The notes under the pieces are model-generated. The model was given only the letters and a program-made list of their open reading frames with translations, was not told the DNA's origin and did not search any database. Source: Ceratodon purpureus (Eukaryota; Streptophyta; Bryopsida; Pseudoditrichales; Ditrichaceae). From it: DNA of 64,000 nucleotides. The translations under genes and the position numbers were made by a program. Below are positions 45,401-57,300 of this stretch, in pieces. Each line of letters starts with the position of its first letter. Position 1 is the first letter of the stretch. The stretch spans positions 109,960,457-110,024,456 of the forward strand of contig CM026426.1 in NCBI GenBank assembly GCA_014871385.1, read 5' to 3'.

Positions 45401-48400
45401 GCTACACTGGTCGTAATCTTGATGTACTCTAGTAAACCAGCCCTGAAATTGGTGATTCAAAATCCCTCTCCTGGATCTGACTGCAGACACTTGATCAAGG
45501 TCATAAACCTGTCATAGTAATCCTGCACCTTCTCCCTGTCTCCCTGCTTAAAAGACTTCAGCTCCCTGTGCACTGCTTCATCAGTTGTTTGATCCCGATA
45601 CCTTCTCCTGAAAGCAGCCTTGACATCCTCCCATGAGCAGTATAGGTGATTCTCTAGAAAATTTTCATACCAGGCACCTATCTTATCCGGTAGGGTAGTA
45701 CCCATCAAATTGATGATGACCTGCTCATCTGTTTCTCCGTTATGCCACAGGGTCCGCTCAAACTGACGAATGTGAGCATCAGGATTTGTACCTTCCTTGT
45801 ACTTGGAGTAGGTTAGTGGTTTTCTCTATGCCACACTGACTGGTCTTGATAATGGTGGTATGCCTGGTCTGCCAACTGGTGGGTAAACTGGTCTTACCGG
45901 CCGTTCTGGGTAACTGCTGGCTGCTGTGGCCACTCGTACGCCAATTCCGACTAGTGGTCTGGTTCCATACATTGTCCCTCCAACTGGTTCTGCTTGTCTT
46001 CGGAACCTTGTCCCTATACTGGGCGCTCCTGCTCCAATTTCTGCTCCTCCACCAGGCCAGTACACTGACTTTGGTGCCTCTAGCTAGTACAGATCACCAG
46101 TCAGGTGATCCACATAAGTTGTTGGTGCTCCTCCTTCTCCCAATGAACCTGCTGGTCTTGACTGGTTAAGGAAGTAGCTCTCTTCTGGTCCCTGGGGTAT
46201 AGCAGTCGCTGCAACTGGAACCCCCATCACCTCTGTTGATCTTGCAGGACCAGATCTTCCATCCTGTACCTCACACTGTTCATATCCTAGCAATAGACTC
46301 CCCTTTTGATGGGCCTGTAGCTTCTGGCTGTCTTCCCTCAACGTCTACTGTCATTTGTACAAGGTCGCTTGGCGGATTGCTTCTCGTCTCTCCTCCTCGT
46401 TTTTCTTCTGGTCCTCCAATCTCTGGGCCTCCTGCCACAAGCACATAGCCTCCTGGCGAAACAGGTCCTGATGTATGGCCTCCTGCTTCTGTGCTGCCTG
46501 CTTGATCTCTTCCCTCCTTTGAGCCTCCTGCCAGGATCTAAGGGCTTCTTGCCTCTGTCTCTCATGGTCCTCCTCCTCTATCCTCTTGGTCTCCTGCCAT
46601 AACCTCATGGCTTCCTTCAAATGAAGTTCTTCTCTCTTTTTCTGCTCCCAAGCCTCCATTGTTTCTCAACCTGGCTGTTTGGCCTAGTTCCTCAATCTGC
46701 GTCCTATAGAGGTCCTCCGTTGCCTGCTGGTTTCTTCTCTCTCTCTCTCTGCTTGTCTTCTAGCCAGCTATCGAGTCTTTAACTCCTCTAGCTGTCTTCT
46801 GTCCTCCTCGTCTTCTTCTATCTCCATTCCTTGGAACTGTACTGTCTGCTTCCTAATGGCCTACTGTCCCTGCGTGCTAGTCCTGGTAGGTTTTGAACTG
46901 GGTACTGCTTCTCTTGAGGCCCTGTCTTCACTCCTGACCTGGTCCAGTTTCTTCTTCAGTGTCTCCAGCGTCTCCACCAAGTCCCCTGGTGTCTGTATTC
47001 CTAGTCTTGGTGTATTAGGTCGGCTGGTGCTTCTCCTCTCGTCCTCTTGAAACTGGTCGTACGCTACTGTTGTCTCCAGTTGAGGATTCCAACTGTGTTG
47101 GGTGTCTCCACCGCCTGGTCTTGGAAACTCCCTTCTGCTGGTCCTTGGTGATGGCATTGAGCCATCATACTTCCTGATCTCCTCATCCTCCTGTCAGTTC
47201 TTGAAACTACGACCAGGTTCGCCCGTAGCCAATCTTGTCCTCCTGCTTATTCCAAGCAGTGTCTCCTGGCTTGAATTTTCTCCTACCAGATCTATGTCTA
47301 TCAAGTCCCCAGTCCCTCCTTTGGCAATGCTCTCCTCAGAGCTAATCTGCCCTTCCATGTTCCTGTCTGTATCAACTGCTGCCCTCTGCTCCCGGAGCTG
47401 GTATCTGGCTAGTCTTGCTGTTGCTTGTCTCATGGCTATTTTGTCCTTGTCCCACCCTTGGTAGCCTTCCTCCATTGTAGTACGATTACTGCTTCTCCCT
47501 CCTGGTACTCCCTAGTAGTGATCTTCTGGTATGTCTGCTTCTCCAGTAAGCCAAATATGCCCCTCTAGGTGATCTCTTGGGTAGGTGCTGTGGATCCTTG
47601 TCCTAGTCCTCCTCTGGTCCCTGCGTGCTAGTCCTTCGTTCTCCTGGTTCCTAGCCAGTGCATTCCTTTGCCACCCCAGTCTGGTCCTTTGTGGATCTGT
47701 CAGTAGCTTCTGCTCCCTCTTTGATTATTTTTTACTACCTTTAGGTTTTCTAAGTTTCTACTTATAGACCACGATTTCTACCAGAAACTGTTCCAATACG
47801 GTCTCACAAGTCTATTCCTCGAGGTCTATCATGGTCTTTCCTGTCCTGCCCCTTTAGTTTTTAGTAAATCTAGTCTAGTTTTACACTTTCCTGATCCTGT
47901 ATTCACTGTTTTTCCTAGATTTCATGATTTACTGGTCTAGTTTCCTTTCCAAACTCCTACCACTAGTCTCTAGGTTCCTTTCCTTCAGTTAATCCTGGTT
48001 TTCATTTTTACCACCTCGTTTTTACTATGATTTTTTTTCACTGCCTCATTTTTACTATAAATTTTTACTGCCTCATTTTTTTACCTCAAGTTTTTACTGC
48101 ATCATTTTTTTTTAACTACCCATACATTCACTTAGCCAGCAAATCTAGAATGCTTTTACTGACTGTTCTATTTATTTACTGCTGATCATACATTCTGCCT
48201 ATTGTTCCAAGCAATGCAAAATCAGACTAGTAAAAAAATACTTCCCTCATCATAGACTACTATCCCCTTTTTGCTCTTGGAGCTGCCCCCAGCTCCTTTG
48301 CTGGAGATCCGTCAGCCACATGAGCGCCTCTGTTCTGCCACTACTTGATACAGAATCTGCCACAGGCCTTCTCCCTTGGTTTGCCATCGAGCCTGCCCTC

Positions 48401-49208
48401 CACCAACGTACTGCTGCAGTAGCAGAATCCTAGTTGGTGTAGCAAAAGCCACATGATCCGAACTATTGCATGGTCGCAAATGTTAAAGGGTGATTTAGCT
48501 TCACCCTAAAAATCTAGTCTATTGTCCAAGTAATAATGAAAATCCACAAAATTTTAGTATCCACCTAACTTCTACTACTTAGAACCTTCCTGCTCCTAGA
48601 CTGTACCACGTTAATAAGCATCCTACCCCTTTCTACTGTCATCAATGCAACTACTCAACACATATTTCCCACAAACCCTAGCATTCAATGTTTACAACCC
48701 CCAAATGATCAAAAAGACCCTAGTTCTTGTCATTAATGCTCCCCAAGTACATCCAGTCCTGCTTCAATCAGTCCTGCTTCAATCAGTCTTGCTTCTAGTA
48801 CAGTATCTAATCTCTCATTCTTACTACAATCCTAACCTCCGTAGCTTAACCTCCAAGCCTACGTGCTCTGAAAACACACAAGAGAGCTCATTTGAGAGCC
48901 CTCAGCCCAAGAGGGAGAGAGAGAGAGAATGAGAGCCACAAGCCCCCTTCTCCACAACCCCATCCAAAACCCTAGCCGCCACCCTAGCCGCCACCAGCCG
49001 CCACCAGCCCTAACCTTGGCCGCCGTCATCCAACAGCAGTTTTCATCTTTCGGCACTTTTCATCCGTTTGGCAGTTTTCAAATAGGACAGAGTTAATGCT
49101 GTCCAGCACAGTAACTGGCAGTTTACTGCTGCAGGTAACAACAGTTTTACTGCCCCCTACAGTTTACTGTTCCTTCCCTTTAACCTACCAGTACAAATTC
49201 CGTTAACA
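42490..49208 (-). mobile_element. Gag-protease LTR retroelement fossil (Ty3/gypsy-like, no RT seen)
   Basis: Read leftward: LTR 48481-49208; an untranslated leader (about 47500-48480); coiled-coil Gln/Glu-rich frames (47160-46350); a Retrotrans_gag-type block with WYENFLENHLYCSWEDVKAAF (about 45670); a zinc knuckle CYLCGGRGHRSWNC (about 45000); an aspartic protease core VLLDGGSGVNLI (about 44190); then a Gln/Asp/Glu-rich coiled-coil region (43610-42490). No reverse transcriptase or integrase is visible, so it resembles a non-autonomous gag-bearing element. The left LTR is not found. It is broken in several places and of moderate age. The gag and knuckle fit Ty3/gypsy best. Confidence 0.75.
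48481..49208 (-). repeat. LTR of the gag-protease element, 728 bp
   Basis: Begins TGTTAA and ends TTAACA, the expected TG...CA inverted ends. The right edge at 49208 is sharp, because MULE copy C coding sequence resumes within a few bases. The right half closely resembles 55600-55910 inside the copia element (shared CTCCACAACCCCATCCAAAA and ACAGTTTACTG-type blocks). Confidence 0.75.
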
Positions 49209-51858
49209 TGAGCTAAGATTTATTATGTGGTTGGGAAACTAAACCAGACTAGGGCATGTATCCATCTCGGAACTCATAATCATCCAGTCAAGGTAGGGGA
49301 CTATAGGCACTCTAAGACGGCGATCAGTAGCCTAACCAAAAACTAGGTTAAGAAGACTCCTCAACCAAAGAAGAGTGTTGTAGGCAAGCAAAGTCCTGAT
49401 TGGCAGTTATCTTCTTCAGCTTGAAGACGCGCCCCCAAGAAGCTGACGATGCAGGAACTTGTTCCTGTACTTGACCGGTGTAAGGACATGGCTTCCCCAA
49501 ATATCCGCAAAAAGGTGATGACCTTCAAGTTGGTGAGAAGGTAAGGTGTCATGGACGCCATTACCAAGCTTTGTGGTATCAGTCTATGGGCCTATGTCCA
49601 AGAGAACAAGTTTCCTAGTCAGGGCGCTGATCTTGACAAGGTGTTCCTCTTCAAGATGTTTGAAGTTGGACCAGGAAGTGGCGTTGACCTGGTGAGAAGA
49701 ATGCAGCCCGGCAGAGATCTCTAGAACGCATGGGTCATGTTTGACCATGTGAAAAGAGTAAAGTACTGGACCACGATGGCCTGCCACATGTACAATTCGA
49801 CCTACTGTCGTGTCATGACAATTGCCTCATGTGACATGCAGTCCAAGGATTGCAAAGCCCAAATTCTTTTTTGGCAAAACCTGAACCTGGTCATGGAAAG
49901 CAATCGAGTTGAGGCGCCAAACTTCAAGGGCTTCATGGCAGACGCGCTCAAGCAAACAGGAATGCAGTTCGGATTGTGTATGAGGATGGCAAGAAGGAGG
50001 ACCCCATGAGGACAGAGAGAGGACCCGCATGTTTCACTAGACACAATCCATGGTCATTTACACGAAGAAGCACATCTTCGAAGAGCTGTGGGAACAGCAC
50101 AAGAAAATGTGTCACCAATACAGAAAAGCGACGACTATGGAAGAAGCGGATACCTTGTATAACGGCCTTCGCGCTTGGTGGGTATCCGCCGGAATAGTGT
50201 CGGAGAAGGCCCTCGGCAAACTTGAGCTGTGGCTTGCATTCTAGCATTTCCTTTATCGACAGTAAGGAGGATTCATGACCCAGGTACGCAAATTCTTATC
50301 TAACTTATTCTTCTACTTCTCTAGATTCAACTCTCTCGTCAAGGTTGATTTATCAATTCTAAAACCTTTGTGTGTTTCCCTTGCAGAAATTTACAAAGGA
50401 GGAATTTTCAGAAATGCCCTCATGCAACCCAGCGGAAACAGTTCACAACAAGTGGCTCTAAGCTTCAGGAAACAACGACCAGGATCTGTATGTTGCTACT
50501 ATAGACGACTTCGTCCGTGCATTTCTACAGTTCGTCAACTTTTACTAGTTCCTGAAAGGTGACGTGGGCGGCACAGGATCATCCAAGAAGGAACTCAACC
50601 TTAGGAATACTGGACCCAGGGCAAAGCAGACAAGAAATCCCATACTCCTAGAAGACGCGATGTTGGAGATGCCCGGTGCACAAGAGTTTTGCACACGACT
50701 GCCTTGCATGGCAGGAGAAGAAGTGTTTGCGTCAAACAAGCGAAAGGCAGACCTTCTCGTCGGAGCTGAAGAAGAATCACATCGTCCGGACAAGGTAAAC
50801 TATTCTCGACCTAAAGGTTCAAGATATGCTATAAGGGCTTGCACCATGCCCATTCCTGACATTGTGGAAGATGGCACCAAAGATGAGACCGAGGTACTTG
50901 AAATTGAACCTATGGCAGCAATATCTCAGGATACCCCATCATCACTAGTGAACGAGGCGGCGGTTCGACATGTCAATGCAGTTGAAGAAACCAAGGTCAA
51001 TGTCAAAGAGTGGCACATTTTGAGACTGCCCAAGTCTTCAGCCAAGTGCTGCTGGGCACAGAGAGCAGGTACAAAAAAGAAGTGTACAGAGAGAATTGTA
51101 AGGTGTGCTAATTCGACTGCAGCACCTACCTACACCAGAGTCTGCACTAACATTTGCAGAAACACATATGAAAAACGGAGTTCTTCTTCTGCTCCGACGA
51201 CATTGAGAGGTGTGTAAAGGATACGAGGCGCAAGTGGAATGCCAGATACTCTATGGACCAGGAGATGCCTCCGATTCCAGAGGTTTGGACCTAAATCTCA
51301 CAAAAATTTGCGCATTTGAAGCGGTAGGGTTTCTACTCCCGCAGAAGATGCCCGTCTCTCCAAGACTCCTCTTCTCTGCTGCCCCCCCCTGCAAATCTCA
51401 GATCTGTACCTGTTCCTGCAAAAGCTGACCGCTACCTTGGTAAGAGAGACGGCAAGATGGTGAAACGCACTGCCACTCGTCCAAATCCGGCGCAGCGTCT
51501 CTCCATGGGCTCCTCCGACTCCCTCAAAGCTCGCCTCCGTTCTGTCACCATGATACCTCACCCGAGCCATGGTTGCATCATCGGGCTAGATTCCGGCATT
51601 GCTCTAGCCATCACACAGTACCACATCACCATCAGCTCCTACCCGGCTTGCACTTGCCCTGCATTCAGAAAGACCATGACGAAGTTCAGAGGACGGACTC
51701 AATTCTCCTATTGCAAGCACCTCTACTTCATTCTTTTGAAGGTCTGCAACGGTGACCCAGATGCCGACCTATTCATCCATGCGCCCACTTTTAGTTTCAA
51801 CGAGGTCAAGGTATTCCTAGAGAGTGGAATCTTGACTCACCCTTTGGCAAAAAATTAG
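49209..51858 (+). pseudogene. MULE-type transposase, unit C (5' end cut off)
   Basis: Coding similarity to copies A and B starts directly after the LTR edge: TRACIHLGTHNHPV (about 49250) equals the zinc-binding HxH end of the other copies. Then come FVWVMFDHVKRV-type core blocks (MFDHVKRVKYW, CRVMTIASCDMQSKD, NFKGFMAD at about 49740-49940), the shared intron (donor GTACGC near 50284, acceptor TTGCAG near 50387), RPDKVNYSRP (about 50790), and an intact SWIM finger CTCPAF...YCKHLYFI (51648-51735). Several stops and frame changes are present. Four stops fall where A or B has Trp, Gln or Glu. Inactive DNA transposon, older than or as old as the LTR insertion. Confidence 0.78.
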
Positions 51859-52118
51859 TAAGCAGAATACTTTGGTGGACATGCCTTCTCATAGTGGACG
51901 ATGGTTAAGGGGGATGCTTTGTCATTGGTGATTGAATTTTTCCTTGTACTAAGTCAGCAATACGAATCTTGTATTGCCTATTTCAATATAATGGTTTTGT
52001 CATTCACATCTATTACATTGTGTAACAATAGCATTCACTTTTGACAAGTGGCCTCTAAACATTGTATCCACTAATAGTTGGACTCTACTAATGCCATCAA
52101 TACTTATTAATAGCTATT
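51859..52118. other. Short spacer between convergent genes of unit C
   Basis: AT-rich 3' flanking sequence between the end of MULE C and the end of the minus-strand accessory ORF. Nothing else is seen. Confidence 0.4.
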
Positions 52119-52592
52119 TCATTCATTGAACCTAATGCGTTCAGATATCTTCCTTGCATTTTCAGCATAATTACCAACCACCGGCTCTACTATAGGACAA
52201 GCTTCATCGACGTTCACTGTTCGTTCCACACTTGGCAATTGTCGTAGGTGGGGACGTTTTGACAATGGACGAGCTATACTTTTTCCTCGCAATGCTTTCC
52301 TAGAAAAAGTCCCCGGTGGAATCTTTCCAACCTTGGAGTATGCATGAGGTGGCAAGGGCACAACCGGCTCCTCTTCAGGTACTACGATACACCTTGGCTC
52401 TTCTACAGCCAATGGTTCTCCTATCACGTCTAATTCGACCTCCACGTCATCATTTCCACTATGATCTTCACTGCACCCATTCGCCTCCTCTTCCCCCTCA
52501 ACCTCCACAAACAGATGAAATGAGCCAACAACATCATCGAGTGAAAGAATAGTATCCCCGGCATCTTCCATAGCCAAAACACGCTCCTTCAA
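52119..52592 (-). CDS. Accessory protein homologous to the 14345 ORF
   Basis: A complete 157-residue frame starting MKERVLAMEDAGD, with an acidic first half, then HAYSKVGKIPPGTFSRKALR (about residues 90-110) and a basic/neutral tail. The HAY...VG.I..GT..R..LRG block matches the unit A accessory ORF; the tails (NARKIS versus NMRKNN) also resemble each other. Here it is convergent with the MULE gene, not upstream and co-directional, so either the element was rearranged or this is the edge of another copy. Open throughout. Function unknown. Confidence 0.55.
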   Translation of the reverse strand: MKERVLAMEDAGDTILSLDDVVGSFHLFVEVEGEEEANGCSEDHSGNDDVEVELDVIGEPLAVEEPRCIVVPEEEPVVPLPPHAYSKVGKIPPGTFSRKALRGKSIARPLSKRPHLRQLPSVERTVNVDEACPIVEPVVGNYAENARKISERIRFNE

Positions 52593-52639
52593 GGACTTGC
52601 TTCAAGAGGAGAATGAACAAAGAGGAAGAGACCTTCTAC

Positions 52640-53517
52640 AGCCACTACTTAAATATTCATGAGCTAGGTGCTTGGCGCCTTAGAAACCTGGACAATATAA
52701 TGTTAAACGGATTTCATCCCACTTAATGGGGTGACTAGGATTGTTAACATTATTTTTTGTTTGTTTAGGAAAAAAAAATTAAAAAACCAAAAAAGGAGGG
52801 GGATCTGGAGGAAGTTCGTTTAAAAATATTCAAAAGAATTTTATTTTTTCAAATAAAATAAAAAAAATAAAAAAAACAAAGGTTGTAAATAAAACTCAAA
52901 AAATGCAATTCAAAGAAGGTGTTTGTACACAAAGGGAAAACAGGACCAAAAATGAAAATTGAAATAAGAAAAAAAAATAGAATTGAAAATGAACAAAGAA
53001 TTAATAAGAAGAAAATGAGCAAACAAGTTAGAAGATGAAATGGAAATAAAATCAACGCTAATAGAAAAATATAATATAGGAATAGAATAGATAGATAGAG
53101 CAGGATTTGAGTAGATGGATAGAATGAAAGAACATGGGGAGGGAAACGAATTCAAATGATTTAAATAAAATAAAAAAATTGATGAATGCCATGAAGATGA
53201 GATTGAAAGAAATTTTAATACTGTGATGAAAATGACATAGGATCCTAAAAGTTAGTTTATCTGTTGTACCGACTTCCAGGCTAACACACATAGGGAGATG
53301 GAAGGTAGTAAATAATTATTAATAAAATGGTACTTTAGTCCACGAATATAGGGTAATAATTTTAAAAACTGTAACTCAGTCCACGGTTATAAGGTACCTA
53401 AAATAAGAATTATTCTTGGAATATTCTAGGAATATTTCTTAGAATATGTGAATATTTTAATTATAGGTTTTATTTTTGTAAAAAAACTATTGTTTATTGA
53501 TTTAGAACCTCATTTTC
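52640..53517. other. A-rich low-complexity spacer
   Basis: Mostly A runs and AAAT-type sequence from 52760 to 53240. Minus-strand Phe/Ser/Ile-rich frames here are artefacts of the A richness. An ATTCTT/AATATTCT-rich stretch near 53400-53460 is weakly palindromic. No gene. Confidence 0.6.
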
Positions 53518-53632
53518 TGCTCTCCGCTCTCTAAATCTCCGCTCTTAGCTCTCCAAATCTCTGCTCTCCGCTCTCTGCTCTCTGCTCTCCGCTCTCCGCT
53601 CTTCGCTTGCCGCTCGCCGCTCGCATACAAGT
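53518..53632. repeat. CTCTCCG(CT) tandem at the copia edge
   Basis: CTCTCCGCTCT-type units repeat for about 110 bases and drift to GCCGCTCGC. The copia coding similarity stops at its right border. A related CTCACCGCTC tandem marks the left edge of the gag-protease element (42470-42510). Confidence 0.8.
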
Positions 53633-53635
53633 CTC

Positions 53636-56600
53636 GTTCAGTAGGTCTTCAAGAATCCACGTTTTGTTTTGGTGTATGTTGTCAATTTCGCGTTGCATTG
53701 CTTGTTTCTAGTTCAAGTCAGACATGGCTTCATGGAATGTGGGCTCCGTGAAGTTTTGAGTTACCGTTGTCTCTGTAGATGCAGAGTAAACAGAGACGAG
53801 GTAGCAGTATGGGGACTATAAAGAAATGAACACGTAATAATCGCCGAGCTTGATACTGGAAGCACGGGTTCTACTACTTCGTCTAGGAGGAATGGATAGC
53901 ACTGGAGGCAAGGCTTCTAATGGTTGTTGTGGTGTTGTGCTAGAGGTAGGTGAGAAAAGAGTAAGCGGAGCTAGACTGTGAGATGTTGAACTATTTGAAA
54001 TGGGAGGTTGAGAAACTAGTGAGGATGGCACGGAGAAAGATGGAACGAAGTCCTAAGACAGGTGAGTTTCTAGCTTTTGTGAAGGTATTGGAGAAGATAT
54101 ATCATCTAAATTATTGAGGGATTTTGGTTTGGCATAATTAGAAGAGTGAAGCTATTTTTGTTAAAGGTTACATCTCGGCTGAGAATAATCTTTCTGGACA
54201 AGGGGTTATAACATCTGTACGCTTTAGATTGCTCGTCATAACCAATGAAGAAGGTTGGAAGACCTTTCTTGTCTAATATGGTTCGCTTCTCGTGGGGAAT
54301 ATGATAGAATGCTACACAACCAAGTACGCGAAGATGAGAATAGTCAGATTTTTTATCTGAGAATGCTTCTTCTAGAGTACAAAGATTGAGTGCACGGCAC
54401 AGGAGAGGATCCTAAACATAATTCACGGCCTTCGCTATCTCGTCCTATAGAGAGCGTGGTACTCGTGTGCCACAGACCGCGCTTCGCATGCCTTCGAAGA
54501 GATAGCGATTTTGTTGCTGTGCAACACCATTCTGCTGGGGTGAGTAACCCGTTGTTAATTAATGGTGAATGCCGTGGAAGGAACAAAATTTGCCGAACTC
54601 AGTGGAGACATATTCTCCGCCCTTGTCTGTCCAAAGGGCTTCTATTCTTTGAGCTGGAGTCTCAACGAGAGCTTTGAACTTGACAAAGTAGAATAGAGTT
54701 TGAGACTTGTGTATAAGAAAGTAGATCTACGTTTTCCGTGAGTAATCGTCTATGAATGTTAGTATGTACTTTCAGTTTGTACGTGTTAGTGTAGGCAAAG
54801 GCCCACAGATGTCACTGTGAACAAGCTGTAGAGGTGTGACACTAAATGTGGTTTGCAATTTCGGGAAGGATTGCCGATGGGACTTTCCTAGGGTGCAGCT
54901 ATCGCAATGTTGCTTCAGGTACGGAATTTTTGGGACGCCGTTGACCGGGTTCTTCTAAGTCAGATGGTACAGACTCTGGCAATTGACGTGAGCCAAGCGT
55001 CCATGCCACACTTTGATAGTCTCAAGAGAGACTTGTGATGAATGTTGTACTAATAGTGTAGGTGATAGTTGAGAACTTGTCATGGCTGTGAGCTAGTAGA
55101 GCTTGGTCCTAGGGTCTATGAAAGAGGTTTTATCCTTACTCTCTCAGAAATACATCATGTCCTAAATTTCTCTGAAATCCTGCGAAAATTACCGTACTGC
55201 CCCTGAAACTGCCCTAAATTCTCCTTCTAGCTCTGAAACTGCCAACTTAGATCTACTCAAATCCTGGGGTATATTCTCAGATCTGATAAATATTCCTACT
55301 CTCCTTGGTCTAATCTATAATACCCACTAGTTATTACACCAAATCTACAACACCCACCAGGCGAGTTGACTTTCCAGCCCGTCAAACCCCTAAAACATGC
55401 ATTTTCATACATTTACGCACAAATCACTTCAACTCCTTTCCATAAATCACTGTAAATCCGTACAGCATCCTGCTCCCTACTGCTAGTACTGCCTGGACAC
55501 TACTGCTGCACTGAAATCTGTAATGCCAGCAGCTCCTAAGTAGTCCTGCAGCCTTTCCTACACTCCAACTACAAACATACACTACCACTGAGAGCTCTAA
55601 ACTGAGAACAAGAAAAAATCAGAGAATGGGCTGCCAAACCTCCTCCCCACAACCCCATCCAAAATCCTAGCCGCCGCCGCCCTAAACCCTAACTGCCAAC
55701 AGTTTTCATCCAACCACCAGACTTCTCCAACCACCAGATTTCATCCATCCAAGAGTTTTCATCCATCTTGCGGTTTTCATCCAAAATAGAGTTACTACAG
55801 GCGAGGACAGTAACTTAACAGTTTACTGCCCCCCAAAATAACAGCAATTTTACTGCTCTCCTACAGTTTTACTGCCCTTCTAGTCTACTACCGTAAATCC
55901 CCGGTTAACAAGGTCACGATGAGCTTGAAGCAGAATTTTTTGGAAGCTTTTGTTAAAAATGAGACATTGTATTGACGTGAAAACAATATTGTGACCTAAA
56001 TCAGCTAGGGTCCCGACTGAAAGCAAGTTTGTCCGTACACCTGGAACGTAGAGAACATCATTGATACTCTTTATTTTTCAATTGGAAAAACTAACAGTTC
56101 CTCTGTTGTGAACTGGGAGAATCTGCCCCGTAGGAGTCCGAAGACTAGAGATGGATGAGTCAGTAAGATCGGACATGTGGTTGTTGTTTCCTGTGACGTA
56201 AGAGCTGGCGCCCGAGTCTAAAAGCCAGGGTTCCTCGTCCGTAGAGAAGGCGGCCATGTAGGCGTTGAGAGAGGCGTCAGTCTCGTCGTCTTCTTCGTCA
56301 TCATATTCTTCATCAGGTACGTCAGCGACTGTAGAGTATGCGCTCTCGTTCGTTTTCATCTTTAATAGCTGGATTTGCAGATTACGTATTTGTCGCTCTA
56401 CTTTGGTGATCTTGCAATCAGTCTTACAGTGGCCACTCCGTCCGTATTTCTTGCAGATGCGAGGAGAGCTTGTGCGGCCGCGTCCTTTGGTTGCTCTGTT
56501 GGAGCGTCCCCCTCTGCTTCCTGAGATGGCGCCCCGCCCTAGTGGATCGCGGTAATATGAGCTTCGAAGGGAGCGCTCGCTGTTCCGTAGCACGTACAGA

Positions 56601-57300
56601 ACCTCTTTTGAATCCTGGTTTCTGTCTAAGAGTAGAGAGCTTTCTTCATGTAACATTAGGCCTTGAAGATCAGAAAAACCAAGACTTTTTTCTCTACCTT
56701 TTTGAATTGCTTTGATTGTGGACGAGGACCTAAGAAGACTAGCTAACATCTGATCTACTAAATCTTCGTCTTGCAAAGTTACTCCTAAACTTGCAAGTTG
56801 TATTATGATGAAATTGGTTTCCTGTAAATGGGAGTCTACAGTCTTTCCTTCAGCCATTCTAAGCAAATAGAGTTTTTCTTTCAAAGCTAGCCTTTTAGAG
56901 GGACTCTAAATATCATACATCCTCTTGAAGGTGTTCCACATTTCTAGAGGATTTGTGAGATGCATAATATGAAATATGATGTGATCTTTTACCGTTGAAA
57001 TGATGATTCAGCAGGCTCATATCTTGAGCTCTGCATCGGCATATGAAGTGGATGCTGCTAGTGCAACATTCTGCTGTTGTGATGCGGTTGCAGTGTTGGA
57101 TTGCTAAGTTGTGGCTGCGGCAGTGGCCTGCTGTGGTGTTGGCCATGCTGCGGTAACAGTTGAGGTAGCCACTGAAGAGTTGGCGCTGGAGCTCTGTGTT
57201 GTTGGGATCGTGAAAAATCGCCAGAGGCCTTCATGCATCACTAGTGGAAAACCTGCGACAAGAACACCTAGGAGAACACCGAAAATCTGTCTAATAAGGG
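53636..57300 (-). mobile_element. Ty1/copia fossil, gag to start of reverse transcriptase
   Basis: Leftward order: gag (from about 57290, with LYLLRMAEGKTVDSHLQETN near 56870), zinc knuckle CKKYGRSGHCKTDC (about 56440), protease WLLDSGASSYVTG (about 56220), GAG-pre-integrase and integrase blocks (LAHVNCQSLYHL near 54990, CGPLPTL near 54800), a Ser/Thr/Pro-rich linker with RRSSRTRASSIKLGDYYVF (about 53840), and the first part of the reverse transcriptase with AMQREIDNIHQNKTW (about 53680). The polymerase and RNase H are missing beyond 53636. It is interrupted by an inserted LTR and broken in several further places. No LTR of its own is recognised. Confidence 0.85.
55129..55910 (-). repeat. Solo-type LTR inserted in the copia element
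   Basis: Copia coding similarity stops at about 55911 and resumes at about 55128. The sequence between ends in GGTTAACA and its right half matches the LTR at 48481-49208. AGGT occurs at both edges (55125-55128 and 55911-55914) and may be the target-site duplication. The left end is less certain because the TG start is not preserved. No internal region remains. Confidence 0.65.

Noticed and set aside
15460-51858. Reassigned stop codons (TAG/TAA read as Gln, as in some green algae)
   Set aside because: The stops stand at Trp as often as at Gln in the aligned copies, and the SET gene reads through without internal TAG/TAA in its SET part; mutation explains it better.
52849-53291. Phe/Ser/Ile-rich minus-strand frames that look like membrane segments
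   Set aside because: Antisense of an A-rich low-complexity tract.
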